Source of the DNA: Calliphora vicina
Taxonomy: Eukaryota > Arthropoda > Insecta > Diptera > Calliphoridae
Reading direction: 5' to 3'
Length of the DNA stretch: 64,000 nucleotides
Assembly (NCBI RefSeq): GCF_958450345.1
Contig: NC_088780.1
Coordinates: 33,131,667 to 33,195,666, forward strand
Below are positions 1 through 12,489 of the stretch, piece after piece. The notes under the pieces are model-generated. The model did not search any database and was not told where the DNA came from. It saw only the letters and a program-made list of their open reading frames with translations. The position numbers were made by a program, and so were the translations under genes. The number at the start of each line of letters is the position of its first letter. The first letter of the stretch is position 1.

Positions 1-3000
1 AACTTTCTGTAGAAAATATCCTCAAAAACTAAGAAAATTTTCTGTAGAAAATATCCTCAAAAACTGATAAAATTTTTTACAGAAAATATCCTCAAAAACT
101 GATAAAATTTTTTACAGAAAATATCCTCAAAAACTGATAAAATTTTTTACAGAAAATATCCTCAAAAACTGATAAAATTTTTTACAGAAAATATCCTCAA
201 AAACTGAGAAAAATTTTTACAGAAAATATCCTCAAAAACTGAAAAAATTTTTTTTAGAAAATATCCTCAAAAACTGAGCAAATTTTCTATAGAAAATATC
301 CTCAAAAACTGAGCAAATTTTCTATAGAAAATATCCACAAAAACTGAGCAAATTTTCTATAGAAAATATCCTCAAAAACTGAGAAAATATTCTATAGAAA
401 ATATCCTCAAAAACTGAGAAAATATTCTATAGAAAACATCCTCAAAAACTGAGAAAATTTTCTATAGAAAACATCCTCAAAAACTAAGAAAATTTTCTAT
501 AGAAAACATCCTCAAAAACTGAGAAAATTTTCTATAGAAAATATCCTCAAAAACTGAGAAAATTTTCTATAGAAAATATCCTCATGAACTGAGAAAATTT
601 TCTATAGAAAATATCCTCATGAACTGAGAAAATTTTCTATAGAAAATATCCTCATGAACTGAGAAAATTTTCTATAGAAAATATCCTCATGAACTGAGAA
701 AATTTTCTATAGAAAATATCCTTATGAACTGAGAAAATGTTCTATAGAAAATATCCTCATGAACTGAGAAAATTTTCTATAGAAAATATCCTCATAAACT
801 GAGAAAATTTTCTATAGAAAATATCGTCATGAACTGAGAAAATTTTCTGTAGAAAATATCCTCATGAACTGAGAAAATTTTCTATAGAATATATCCTCAT
901 GAACTGAGAAAATTTTCTGTAAAATATCCTCATGAACTGAGAAAATTTTCTGTAGAAAATATCCTCATAATCTGAAAAAATGTTCTAAAGAATATATCCT
1001 CATAATCTGAAAAAATGTTCTAAAGAATATATCCTCATAATCTGAAAAAATGTTCTAAAGAATATATCCTCATAATCTGAAAAAATTTTCTATAGAAAAT
1101 ATCCTCATAATCTGAAAAAATTTTCTATAGAAAATATCCTCAAAAACTGAGAAAATTTTCTATAGAAAATATCCTCAAAAACTGAGCAAATTTCCTATAG
1201 AAAATATCCTCAAAACCTGAGCAAATTTCCTATAGCAAATATCCTCAAAATCTGAACAAATTTCCTATAGAAAATATCCTCAAAATCTGAGCAAATTTCC
1301 TATAGAAAATATCCTGAAAATCTGAGCAAATTTTCTATAGAAAATATCCTGAAAATCTGAGCAAATTTTCTATAGAAAATATCCTGAAAATCTGAGCAAA
1401 TTTTCTATAGAAAATATCCTGAAAATCTGAGCAAATTTTCTATAGAAAATATCCTGAAAATCTGAGCAAATTTTCTATAGAAAATATCCTGAAATTCTGA
1501 GCAAATTTTCTATAGAAAATATCCTGAAAATCTGAGCAAATTTTCTATAGAAAATATCCTGAAAATCTGAGCAATTTTCTATAGAAAATATCCTCAAAAT
1601 CTGAGCAAATTTTCTATAGAAAATATCCTCAAAATCTGAGAAAATTTTCTATAGAAAATATCTTCAAAATCTGAGAAAATTTTCTATAGAAAATATCTTC
1701 AAAATCTGAGAAAATTTTCTATAGAAAATATCTTCAAAATCTGAGAAAATTTTCTATAGAAAATATCCTCAAAATCTGAGCAAATTTTCTATAGAAAATA
1801 TCCTCAAAATCTGAGCAAATTTTCTATAGAAAATATCCTCATGAACTGAGAAAATTTTCTATAGAAAATATCCTCATGAACTGAGAAAATTTTCTATAGA
1901 AAATATCCTTATGAACTGAGAAAATGTTCTATAGAAAATATCCTCATGAACTGAGAAAATTTTCTATAGAAAATATCCTCATAAACTGAGAAAATTTTCT
2001 ATAGAAAATATCGTCATGAACTGAGAAAATTTTCTGTAGAAAATATCCTCATGAACTGAGAAAATTTTCTATAGAATATATCCTCATGAACTGAGAAAAT
2101 TTTCTGTAAAATATCCTCATGAACTGAGAAAATTTTCTGTAGAAAATATCCTCATAATCTGAAAAAATGTTCTAAAGAATATATCCTCATAATCTGAAAA
2201 AATGTTCTAAAGAATATATCCTCATAATCTGAAAAAATGTTCTAAAGAATATATCCTCATAATCTGAAAAAATTTTCTATAGAAAATATCCTCATAATCT
2301 GAAAAAATTTTCTATAGAAAATATCCTCAAAAACTGAGAAAATTTTCTATAGAAAATATCCTCAAAAACTGAGCAAATTTCCTATAGAAAATATCCTCAA
2401 AACCTGAGCAAATTTCCTATAGCAAATATCCTCAAAATCTGAACAAATTTCCTATAGAAAATATCCTCAAAATCTGAGCAAATTTCCTATAGAAAATATC
2501 CTGAAAATCTGAGCAAATTTTCTATAGAAAATATCCTGAAAATCTGAGCAAATTTTCTATAGAAAATATCCTGAAAATCTGAGCAAATTTTCTATAGAAA
2601 ATATCCTGAAAATCTGAGCAAATTTTCTATAGAAAATATCCTGAAATTCTGAGCAAATTTTCTATAGAAAATATCCTGAAAATCTGAGCAAATTTTCTAT
2701 AGAAAATATCCTGAAAATCTGAGCAATTTTCTATAGAAAATATCCTCAAAATCTGAGCAAATTTTCTATAGAAAATATCCTCAAAATCTGAGAAAATTTT
2801 CTATAGAAAATATCTTCAAAATCTGAGAAAATTTTCTATAGAAAATATCTTCAAAATCTGAGAAAATTTTCTATAGAAAATATCTTCAAAATCTGAGAAA
2901 ATTTTCTATAGAAAATATCCTCAAAATCTGAGCAAATTTTCTATAGAAAATATCCTCAAAATCTGAGCAAATTTTCTATAGAAAATATCCTCAAAATCTG

Positions 3001-3020
3001 AGCTAATTTTCAATAGTGAA
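1..3020 (+). repeat. 35-bp satellite array A
   Basis: Tandem array of about 86 copies of a 35-bp unit, running off the left edge of the window. Units start with AGAAAATATCCTC and step exactly 35 bp (for example 11, 46, 81). Each typical unit holds the 16-bp perfect palindrome ATTTTCTATAGAAAAT. Variant blocks follow each other: CTCAAAAACTGA, CTCATGAACTGAG, CTCATAATCTGA and CTGAAAATCTGAGC types. A few units are shortened by 1-2 bp. The array decays into single-copy DNA at about 3000-3055. No reading frame stays open. Confidence 0.97.
640..3003 (+). repeat. 1,187-bp higher-order duplication within array A
   Basis: The order of variant units from about 640-1826 repeats from about 1827 to 3003. 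A marker unit (CTTATGAACT followed by GAAAATGTTC) lies at 721 and again at 1908, an offset of 1,187 bp. That equals 34 units of 35 bp minus 3 bp, and the missing bases are explained by two shortened units (2 bp and 1 bp) present in both copies. By eye the copies are identical or nearly so, which points to recent unequal exchange or an assembly duplication. Confidence 0.9.
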
Positions 3021-3055
3021 ATTCCTCCTAGTCTTAGAAAATTTTCAATAGCCAA

Positions 3056-4975
3056 CTTGTAATTTCAAATGAATTCCTCTAATATTTACACAATATAATA
3101 TTTACCCCCCAAAAAAGTATAGACAAGAAAACGAAACACTTGATAAGGTTACATATTTACTTATAACCCAAAAAGGATTCGAAAAAAAGTAGACAATTAC
3201 ACAGAAAAAGGTTATATTAAGGTCAAATATTGTATTTTTAAATGAATAAATAAATATTACTTTTGAAAAAAATCTCTTATTAAAATAAAATTTTATAGCA
3301 TGCTATAAAAAAACTAATCCCAAAAACTTTCTTACATCAACCTTTTTGTTTGTTCTAATGAACATTTAATATGTTGAATACGAAAAAAAAAATAAGGGTG
3401 AGTATTGGTTGAAACCAGTTTCTATTGTAGTCCTTTTTATATTGTAAAATGGTGGCAGATTTCTTATTAGAATTTTCTTTTATCGTCTTGATAATAATAT
3501 TCCTACAGTTACAGTTTGGGGTGAGTTTTATTTAATGTTCCTTTTTGTTTATAGCTGCCTAATGACTGCCTGCCAAACACTTTAATACACATACAAAATG
3601 AGTTTGTATCTGTGTATGTGTATTGTTTTAACAACCACGCCTTATATCTTTAGCCATAAGGACATTTTATGTTAGAATCCTTTTTTATGTTGTTTTGTAC
3701 ATAAACATGCTCGTATGTAAATATATATGTTTGTTTGAATGTTTGAACTTTTGTGTTTAAAAGTTTCGTTTTCCAAGTTTCATTTTGCTTGTTTAATATC
3801 TAAAATTTCTGCTGTGTTGCTTGCTGCCTTTTGTCCTTTTGGTACTTTTATCAAATGCTGTAGGTTTAACTAGGTGTGTGTACTGTACTTTTTTCTGTTG
3901 TTGCTTGTGTGTTAAGCTCTTTTATAAGATGCTGCTTGAAGTCTTATAGAATTATACTGACATCACATAAACTGAAGCTTTCAACATATATTTTCTCAAA
4001 ATATTGATTTTTTTTGTTGCTGTTGTTGTATGCTTTTGTTTTAAAAGAGGATTTTGCAGAAGGTTATTTGTTAGAGGTAATGTCCAGGACTTTCATTTAA
4101 GTAAGTTTATTTTTGTGGCAGGAGTAATTTTTTGTTTGTGTATTGTAAATAAATGTAATAGGTTGGCTCATCCAAAAAAAAAACTGTTTTGTTACTTAAA
4201 GGCACAAAAATAGGAAAATTATATTGGATTGTAAACTAATGAAGCAAAAGAAGATATTGTTTGATGGTTTTCTTGGTAGCTCAATCAATCAAATATATTA
4301 TGTATGATTCCATTTGAAGAGATATTTTATATCGTACTAAAATTGCCTGTAGTTATTTTGGATAAAAATTGGAATTGGTATCATATTTATAATTAAGCAA
4401 ACTTTAATTATTATGAGTTTCATAATGAGTTCATCCTAATGTTTTTTTTTTACATTTGCACACTTCTTTTAAATATGTAATGACTTTGACAAGGGTTTAA
4501 GTTTTATTAAAGTTGTTGTTTTGTTTAAATTTCTTTTACGGCTTGAATTTTGAAAGGAATTTTCCAATTACTGATTAATGTGATTGTTTAAGTTTTTATT
4601 AAAAACAAAACAAAGTGTGGTTAAGGTTTTCTTCTTTTAATCGTATGCAAATTTAAGAACTTTTGATTAATCGTTAATTATAATATATTATATTGGAAAA
4701 ATATAAATAAATATATTTACGTTGGTAATCTTTTATTGAAAACATTTCTTCATGAAATTAGACACCATGAAGTGCAAGACTGTATCTATATGTGGACGAA
4801 GTTGCTGTGACTGTTTCAGGAAAGCACTCTATCACAATACCTACAAACCTCACATAAAGTACACTTAGCCGCTCGATCAATGATAGTGAACTTTGTTGAA
4901 TTCTCGGAATCAGAGTCCGTTGTCTTTTAATGAAAGTGGTATTCCAGCTCTCGGATAGTGGAAAATGTTTTTGAA
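3056..4975. other. A/T-rich spacer between the satellite arrays, no gene seen
   Basis: Low-complexity A/T-rich DNA with T-runs and TGT-rich stretches. The open frames here (such as 4004-4213) are short and compositionally biased, with no recognisable motif. No repeat family of the window was recognised inside it. Confidence 0.6.
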
Positions 4976-4979
4976 TCAA

Positions 4980-5270
4980 TCTAGACTACGAACTGTTCTG
5001 GAACAGGAGGCAATTGAAAGGAACCTGCAAGCTTCTGCACTAATGATCACAAGAGCGCTACGTAGTACTAAATCGGGAGCTTTTGTTGGTCATAATGCAC
5101 TGTCTACTCGATGACCTCATAACCGCTGAATTGGGGCCAGGAGGTCTGGGTTCACCGATCATGCTACTATTTTGGGATGTTTATCAAATATCCCTGTGAA
5201 CATTGATAGACGCTTTTCTATATCGATCGTGGGACGGGTCACCCCTCATTAAGGGGAGCTTTCTACAGAA
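4980..5270 (+). pseudogene. LINE relic (RT / RNase H linker)
   Basis: This stretch is clearly richer in G+C than its surroundings. In one forward frame it reads like the segment between reverse transcriptase and RNase H of Jockey-type LINEs: an ITRALRST-like motif (elements of this type usually have ITGA-x-x-(S/T)TP) and, after stops, GFTDHATIL-like and NIPVNIDRRF-like stretches. Several stops break it. The upstream 4750-4980 is also G+C richer and may belong to the same copy, but I could not place it. Inference from motif similarity only. Confidence 0.4.
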
Positions 5271-5302
5271 CATTGGTTTAGACTAAGAAGTTTTCAATGA
5301 AA

Positions 5303-7895
5303 AGTTATCTATAAAAAATTTGTTAGATTATGAGGATATTTTTTCTATAGAAAATTTGCCCGGATTATGAGGAATTTTCCATAGAAAATTAGCTCAGTTC
5401 ATGATGATATTTTCTATAGAAAATTTACTCAGATCATGTGGATATTTTCTATAGAAAGTTAGCTCAGTTCATTAGGATATTTTCAATAGAAAATTTGTGC
5501 AGATTATGAGGATATTTTCTTTAGAAAATTATTTCAGATTATGAGGATATTTTCTACAGAAAATTTAATCAGATTATGAGGATATTTTCTATAGAAAATT
5601 TGCTCAGATTATGAGGATATTTTCTATAGAAAATTTGCTCAGATTATGAGGATATTTTCTATAGAAAATTTGCTCAGATTATGAGGATATTTTCTATAGA
5701 AAATTTGCTCAGATTATGAGGATATTTTCTATAGAAAATTTGCTCAGATTATGAGGATATTTTCTATAGAAAATTTGCTCAGATTATGAGGATATTTTCT
5801 ATAGAAAATTTGCTCAGATTATGAGGATATTTTCTATAGAAAATTTGCTCAGATTATGAGGATATTTTCTATAGAAAATTTGCTCAGATTATGAGGATAT
5901 TTTCTATAGAAAATTTGCTCAGATTATGAGGATATTTTCTATAGAAAATTTGCTCAGATTATGAGGATATTTTCTATAGAAAATTTGCTCAGATTATGAG
6001 GATATTTTCTATAGAAAATTTGCTCAGATTATGAGGATATTTTCTATAGAAAATTTGCTCAGATTATGAGGATATTTTCTATAGAAAATTTGCTCAGATT
6101 ATGAGGATATTTTCTATAGAAAATTTGCTCAGATTATGAGGATATTTTCTATAGAAAATTTGCTCAGATTATGAGGATATTTTCTATAGAAAATTTACTC
6201 AGATTATGAGGATATTTTCTATAGAAAATTTACTCAGATTATGAGGATATTTTCTATAGAAAATTTACTCAGATTATGAGGATATTTTCTATAGAAAATT
6301 TACTCAGATTATGAGGATATTTTCTATAGAAAATTTACTCAGATTATGAGGATATTTTCTATAGAAAATTTACTCAGATTATGAGGATATTTTCTATAGA
6401 AAATTTACTCAGATTATGAGGATATTTTCTATAGAAAATTTACTCAGATTATGAGGATATTTTCTATAGAAAATTTACTCAGATTATGAGGATATTTTCT
6501 ATAGAAAATTTGCTCAGATTATGAGGATATTTTCTATAGAAAATTTGCTCAGATTATGAGGATATTTTCTATAGAAAATTTGCTCAGATTATGAGGATAT
6601 TCTCTATAGAAAATTTGCTCAGATTATGAGGATATTTTCTATAGAAAATTTACTCAGATTATGAGGATATTTTCTATAGAAAATTTACTCAGATTATGAG
6701 GATATTTTCTATAGAAAATTTACTCAGATTATGAGGATATTTTCTATAGAAAATTTACTCAGATTATGAGGATATTTTCTATAGAAAATTTACTCAGATT
6801 ATGAGGATATTTTCTATAGAAAATTTACTCAGATTATGAGGATATTTTCTATAGAAAATTTACTCAGATTATGATGATATTTTCTATAGAAAATTTACTC
6901 AGATTATGAGGATATTTTCTATAGAAAATTTACTCAGATTATGAGGATATTTTCTATAGAAACTTTACTCAGATTATGAGGATATTTTCTATAGAAAATT
7001 TACTCAGTTCATGAGGATATTTTCTATAGAAAATTTACTCAGTTCATGAGGATATTTTCTATAGAAAATTTACTCAGTTCATGAGGATATTTTCTATAGA
7101 AAATTTACTCAGTTCATGAGGATATTTTCTATAGAAAATTTACTCAGTTCATGAGGATATTTTCTATAGAAAACTTACTCAGTTCATGAGGATATTTTCT
7201 ATAGAAAACTTACTCAGTTCATGAGGATATTTTCTATAGAAAACTTACTCAGTTCATGAGGATATTTTCTATAGAAAATTTACTCAGTTCATGAGGATAT
7301 TTTCTATAGAAAATTTACTCAGTTCATGAGCAAATTTTATGAAGATTATGAGGATATTTTCTATGGAAAATTTGCTCAGATTATGAGGATATTTTCTATG
7401 GAAAATTTGCTCAGATTATGAGGATATTTTCTATGAAAAATTTGCTCAGATTATGAGGATATTTTCTATGAAAAATTTGCTCAGTTCATGGGGATGAATT
7501 TGCTCAGATTATGAGGATATTTTCTATGGAAAATTTGCTCAGATTATGAGGATATTTTCTATGGAAAATTTGCTCAGATTATGAGGATATTTTCTGTGGA
7601 AAATTTGCTCAGTTCATGGGGATATTTTCTATGGGAAATTTGCTCAGTTCATGGGGATATTTTCTATGGAAAATTTGCTCAGTTCATGGGGATATTTTCT
7701 ATGGATAATTTGCTCAGTTCATGAGGATATTTTCTATGGAAAATTTGCTCAGTTCATGAGGATATTTTCTATAGAAAATTTACTCAGTTCATGAGGATAT
7801 TTTCTATAGAAAATTTACTCAGTTCATGAGGATATTTTCAATAGACAAGTTTTTCAGATTATGAGGATATTTTCTTTAGAAAAATTGCTCCGTTC
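5303..7895 (-). repeat. 35-bp satellite array B, inverted relative to array A
   Basis: About 74 copies of a 35-bp unit, typically containing GAGGATATTTTCTATAG. The unit is the reverse complement of the array A unit, including the ATTTTCTATAGAAAAT palindrome. Homogenised blocks can be read off: a TTTGCTCAGATTATG type (about 5580-6190 and 6500-6640), a TTTACTCAGATTATG type (about 6190-6500 and 6640-7000), a TTACTCAGTTCATG type (about 7000-7330), and an ATGGAAAATTTGCTC / CATGGGG type (about 7340-7740). Units near both ends are diverged or broken (near 7328 and 7490). Confidence 0.97.
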
Positions 7896-8260
7896 ATGAT
7901 GGTTATTATCAAGGGTTATTATCCTATCAAGGATGGTTATTAGGATATTGGATTCGTTTATTCCTACATCGGGTTGGTTCGGCACCGAATCGCAAACCAC
8001 CATGTTGAGATCCTGATTTGAGGGATCAGAATATAATCCTTTAGGGTATTACCAATCCATGGACCTAAGTGAAATGGTGAAACCGGCTGCCTGTACAACC
8101 CAACCTAAGTAGCTCCTAAGTTTTGGAGCATAAATCCAAAGCTAAACGATTAACTATCTACCTTTAAGACGGCTACGAATGTTCAAGAAACAGACAGACT
8201 GAAGGATGGACAAACATTTAAATTTAAAATAAAGAATAAGCTGTCAGTTCCTCTCCCACT
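7896..8260. other. G+C-richer unclassified segment after array B
   Basis: About 360 bp that is noticeably less A/T-rich than its flanks, starting directly where the satellite stops. It has no long open frame. Stretches such as GAAACCGGCTGCCTGTACAA look like the 3' untranslated part of a retroelement, but I cannot assign it to a family. Confidence 0.25.
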
Positions 8261-9454
8261 AACTAGGTCCATTAAAGTTTGGCTTTTGATTCATTTAGCT
8301 TAAGTGTGTTTTTTTGATTTCCTCGTTTCTTTTCCCATTTAATTTACTCGTTTGGTTGAAAAATCTTTTTCTAAAATCAAATACAGATTAATCACAAAAT
8401 TTTCGAACTAAAAAATCTAACTTGGCAACTCCTGTTCTACTCATTTATATCAATGAACAAATCAGACAACAGAAATAAAATGAATGTCTTAGCATTATCA
8501 AAAAAAAAAAAAAAATGGAAAAGAAACAAAAAAGTCACAACTAACTGCAAAAAAGATTACATTGTGGCAATAGAAAATATTGCAAATTTTAGCAAAAATT
8601 GTTTGTAAACTTTTGACATTATTTTTGGCCAATACCATCAACAGCAAATGTTGACATCATTTATTTCTTTCAGAGGATGTTTTTTTTTTTGTCATACAGT
8701 TGGTTCCATTTTGCTATAATACAACTTCAACATGAACAAAAAACTAAGAACTTTTACTTATTTTGCAGAAAATGTTTAACACAAAGTTGAAGTTTTGTGT
8801 GTTTCTAAAATAAATGAGATTTTTCTTATTCGAAAATAAAGTTTTTCCAAACAAAAAAAAAAGAGAAAAATATTAAAACCTCATGCTCTACCAGAAGACG
8901 AGTGTAACTTCTATAGAATTTTTTTTTTAAAAAAGTTAAATGAAATAAGAAGAAAACCAACTAGCAATGACGATAAGAAAAGTTTCTCTGCCATTAAGAG
9001 TGGCAGTACTTTATTAAGGATTCTAGTTACAAAATGGAATCCTTGACTACATAAAGTGTTTAACTACTTCTACTACTATATTTTTATATATATGTGGACT
9101 TCTACCTTAACAAGACATTTCCTTGTTGTCTCTCACTCCTTTGAATACTGTCCGCTTTAGAAATGTTTGTCGAAAAACTAGAGGAATGAAAAGTTTTGTC
9201 TAAAGTTAGTTCCTTTTAGTTCTTTTTTTTATGTGTTGGTAGGAAATTCATTAGGAATTTTAAAGAAGTTTAGTTTCTATACCAGTAAACTTGCTTATGA
9301 TCATATACAGTAAGTCTGCTATATTTATAACTACCCTGTAGTTCTGAGAGACCCTGAATAAGTGATTTTTTAACCCTCCTGGATCCGCGACCGGTTTAGA
9401 AGCTGGTTGGATGTAATCAATGTCGGGCAATACAATTACAGTTGTCTGACTGGC
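8261..9454. other. A/T-rich DNA, no gene seen
   Basis: A and T homopolymer runs and no supported coding frame. A slightly G+C-richer patch at 9330-9450 is unassigned. Confidence 0.5.
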
Positions 9455-10335
9455 TCCTTAAGTAGCACATGAAAAAAAATAACCATATACGGACATCAAT
9501 ACGTGGTAAAAGACCAAAAAAAAAAAGACCCGTGTCTCCCAGTTTTGCCCAAAGTCATAACTTTTTTTTATGGGCCCCCAAAGACTTAAGGACTTCGGTG
9601 TCATATTTGTAAAAAGGTGATAATTTTTTCAGGCTCATATCTTGACAACTGCTCGGAATTTTGATTTACTGTCTGAGGCAAAAATTGTGAACGTATAAAA
9701 TCAAAATCATCTTCAAGATCAAAATCGCAAAAACTTTAATAAATACGAAATAATTTTTTTAAAGCTGCCTAAAAGTATGCTTCAGTTTATAATAATATAA
9801 TCGTTTTTGACCCAAAACACTTAATTCCTTTAGTATTTTCTTAATAACTTATATTGACCTACCTAAACGTTGTTAAGAATCATTCCTAGGAAGTTCATAT
9901 GTTCCAGAAAGTTGTTTATTGAGATCTTAGGTACATTTTTGTAGTTTATTGTTTCCTTGAATTTTTAACGGTTTGCTACCTATGGATCTGAACAGTGTTA
10001 AAAGGTAAAAAAATCGAATTTTTTAAAGTTTTTTGCGATTTTGATATTGAAGATGAAGTTTTTTTGATTTTATATATTCACAATTTTTATTCTTTATGAC
10101 AAGGGCTACAACTTTGCCTCAGACAGTAAATCAAAATTCCGAACAGTTTGCAAGATATGAGCCTGAGAAAATAAACACTTTTTTGCAAATATGACACCGG
10201 ATCCCCAAATATTTGGGGCCTCCAAAGGTGCATGACTTTGGGCAAAACTAGGAGATACAGGTCTTTTATCACGTAGTGGTGTCCATATAAGGTTATATTT
10301 CCATGTCTCAAAAAAATACACACAGTGTAGTTACT
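9455..10335. mobile_element. Foldback (MITE-like) element with about 290-bp inverted arms
   Basis: The sequence at about 9490-9745 reappears as an inverted, diverged copy at about 10030-10325. Matching landmarks are CGTGGTAAAAGACC with GGTCTTTTATCACG, GCCCAAAGTCAT with ATGACTTTGGGC, and ACTGTCTGAGGCAAA with TTTGCCTCAGACAGT. The loop is about 280 bp and carries no transposase. The short minus-strand open frames at 10087-10323 are by-products of the arm. No target duplication was identified. Confidence 0.75.
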
Positions 10336-11455
10336 TGACTAGCTATTTATCCAGACATTTTGGTATCTTGGACAATTTTGCTTTTTTAACCCAAAACTCG
10401 AAATGATTTTGGAAAAATTTTCAGTAAATGGTTTTTCGATGACAGAGAACAATTTAGACTTTTGGTGCATTGAAAATCTATTGTAGTTTTTTTATAATTT
10501 GTAGTAGTTTGTAAGTAGATGCAATCAAAGGACCGTTAAATCGACTGGTTAAAAGCTTTGAAAGTTGATTAATTGGTAAACAATTGCATTTGCTTATACA
10601 GCAACATTTGTCAATGTGGCATTAGATCCAAAAGCTGAAGGGTATACATATACTTAGATTGTAAAGTAGTTGGTAAATAACTTGTAATATTTGTATGTAA
10701 AATGTATATAAGCATCCATACAAACATATATTTCTAAGTATGTATATGTTTAAGTTCGTATGTAATGCTATCGTAAGGATTTTATTTGCTCGTAAAAAGT
10801 ATAAGAAATTGCCTGAAGCTGTACATTAAGACTTTTGTAAAGTATGACTAAATTGCTTTTAATATTTTATGCCCTCCCCTGTTTTTTTGCATACACAATA
10901 CTTTAGTTTTTGTGGGCAGAGACATTTTTGAAAACATTCAAAGTCAACTTTAGTAAAATAAATTTAGAGAATTTATGTAATTAAAAGTGGAGACACTAAA
11001 AATAGGAATATGTTGGATATCACTTCAAAGCTTCAGTTATTTACATGACTCGGCTTCCAATAAGTATGCAAAACCCTTTAGAAATCCATTAAAAACTGAC
11101 TAGTGTAAATTCAAAAGTCATATTTGAGACAAAACTAAAAAAATTTTCTGATTTCAATGATATTTTTTACACATATTCTCCATGTCCATACAAAAATTGA
11201 AGTTTAAAAAACAAATTTTAGAATTTTTTGATAATCACATAGGGATTTATTGATAATATAATAGGGAATAGATCGTAATGGTCAAAGGTAAAATTTTTCA
11301 ATATTTGGAATTTCTCATTTTGACAGCAGACTTGTTGGTCTAATAAAAAAAAATGGTTTTTATTGAATTTTTGCATGGATACAAATTTTTCAACTTGAAA
11401 TAAAATTTTTATTTATGAATAGTTTTTAGTGAAATTTTAAATGGAAAAATAAAAA
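10336..11455. other. A/T-rich DNA with a diverged dispersed-repeat piece
   Basis: The segment 10375-10470 (ACCCAAAACTCGAAATG and a GTTTTTCGATGACAG block) resembles the dispersed family also seen near 18230-18350, 47130-47290 and 57020-57310. The rest is A/T-rich with TGTATGT-type simple repeats near 10690-10760. No gene seen. Confidence 0.4.
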
Positions 11456-11464
11456 CAAATTTTG

Positions 11465-12345
11465 AAATTTATTTACAGCAATCCCGCAATTCCCAAAAAA
11501 GTGTTGAAAAATCCCAAAAATGGGCTTTTTCAGTTCTGTTGGCTATAATATCCATACCAAGGGCGGGGTTATCATAACCCCTAACAAAACAATTAAAATC
11601 ATATTTGGCCATATAAACTGAGTTACTAGATTTTGATATCGAGTATGCGATTTGAGATTTTTTGCCCTAAAATTTAATTTTAGATAAAAATAGGTGTTTT
11701 TTGCATCGACCTGGTCCCCTCGGTATTAACAATTTTCAAATTTGTTTTCATTTCAAATATTTAACGTAAAGTTAGCTTTTCAAAAATAATAAATTCCTAA
11801 TACATCTTTTTAGAAATTTTTTAGATAACTTAAAAAGAATAAAAGTACTTTTTTTCCCAAAAACTAGCGAAAAATCGCATTTTTTAAAATTTTTAAATTC
11901 AAATGCATATAACTTTTGAGTCAGTCAAAAATGGAGAAAATCGGAAAATATTTGGACCTGCTGTTATCAAATAACTGGAGTAGGGTGGGTAAAAATGATT
12001 AGAATTTAATTTTTAAATGCGTATATCTCCTAAGTTATAAGAGATAATTGATAGCTACGACGAGGTTTTTGGTAGTGCTCGATGAGGAGATTCTATATGT
12101 GTAAGTGTTTTGAAATCAGAGCTCAGACGAAGAAATAGGATAGTTTTAAAAATTTAACATACCCGAGGTGTCTTATTTTGGGGAACAATGGCGGCACCCC
12201 TGGTGGGCTCATGCGGTCAAAATTCAAAACTTAAACTCTAAAACATTCGGTGTAAGGGTTTAGAAGTTACAGATTTATTTCCCTCTTTTTGTTCTCATAC
12301 CACTGTGCGTCGTTGCGGCACCAGTTAAAGCTATCATCCTAATAT
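11465..12345 (+). repeat. Dispersed repeat family R, copy 1
   Basis: Shares blocks with 23393-24600, 30110-30630, 35294-35695 and 50215-51095. Landmarks are a CCCGCAATTCCCAAAAA / CCCAAAAATGG motif near the start, a TAACTTTTGAG / CTCCTAAGTTATAAGAG tract in the middle, then ACATACCCGAGGTGTC, a CACCCCTGGTG block and a terminal ATACCACTGTGCG. There is no coding potential. It is probably a non-autonomous DNA element, but the superfamily is not assignable from the sequence. Confidence 0.6.
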
Positions 12346-12489
12346 TTTATACAACGTGATTCTATAATCAATACCCAGAGCACTCTACTGGGTATTGATT
12401 AATGTCTCTTGAGGAAGGATATTTCATTTTAATTTCTTAAAAATTTAACAATATGAGAACAAACATATTAACAATTTAAAATGGATTTT

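Noticed and set aside
4004..4213. 69-codon plus-strand frame, F/C/V-rich with a membrane look
   Set aside because: The hydrophobicity follows from T-rich sequence; no motif, no conserved neighbours, no translation signals.
4758..4979. 73-codon minus-strand frame
   Set aside because: Lies in a G+C-richer LINE-like region but matches no LINE motif on that strand; the readable signal is on the plus strand further right.
1..7895. Possible CRISPR-like array, because of the regular 35-bp repeats
   Set aside because: There are no spacers: units are directly adjacent and the whole period is repeat. It is a satellite.
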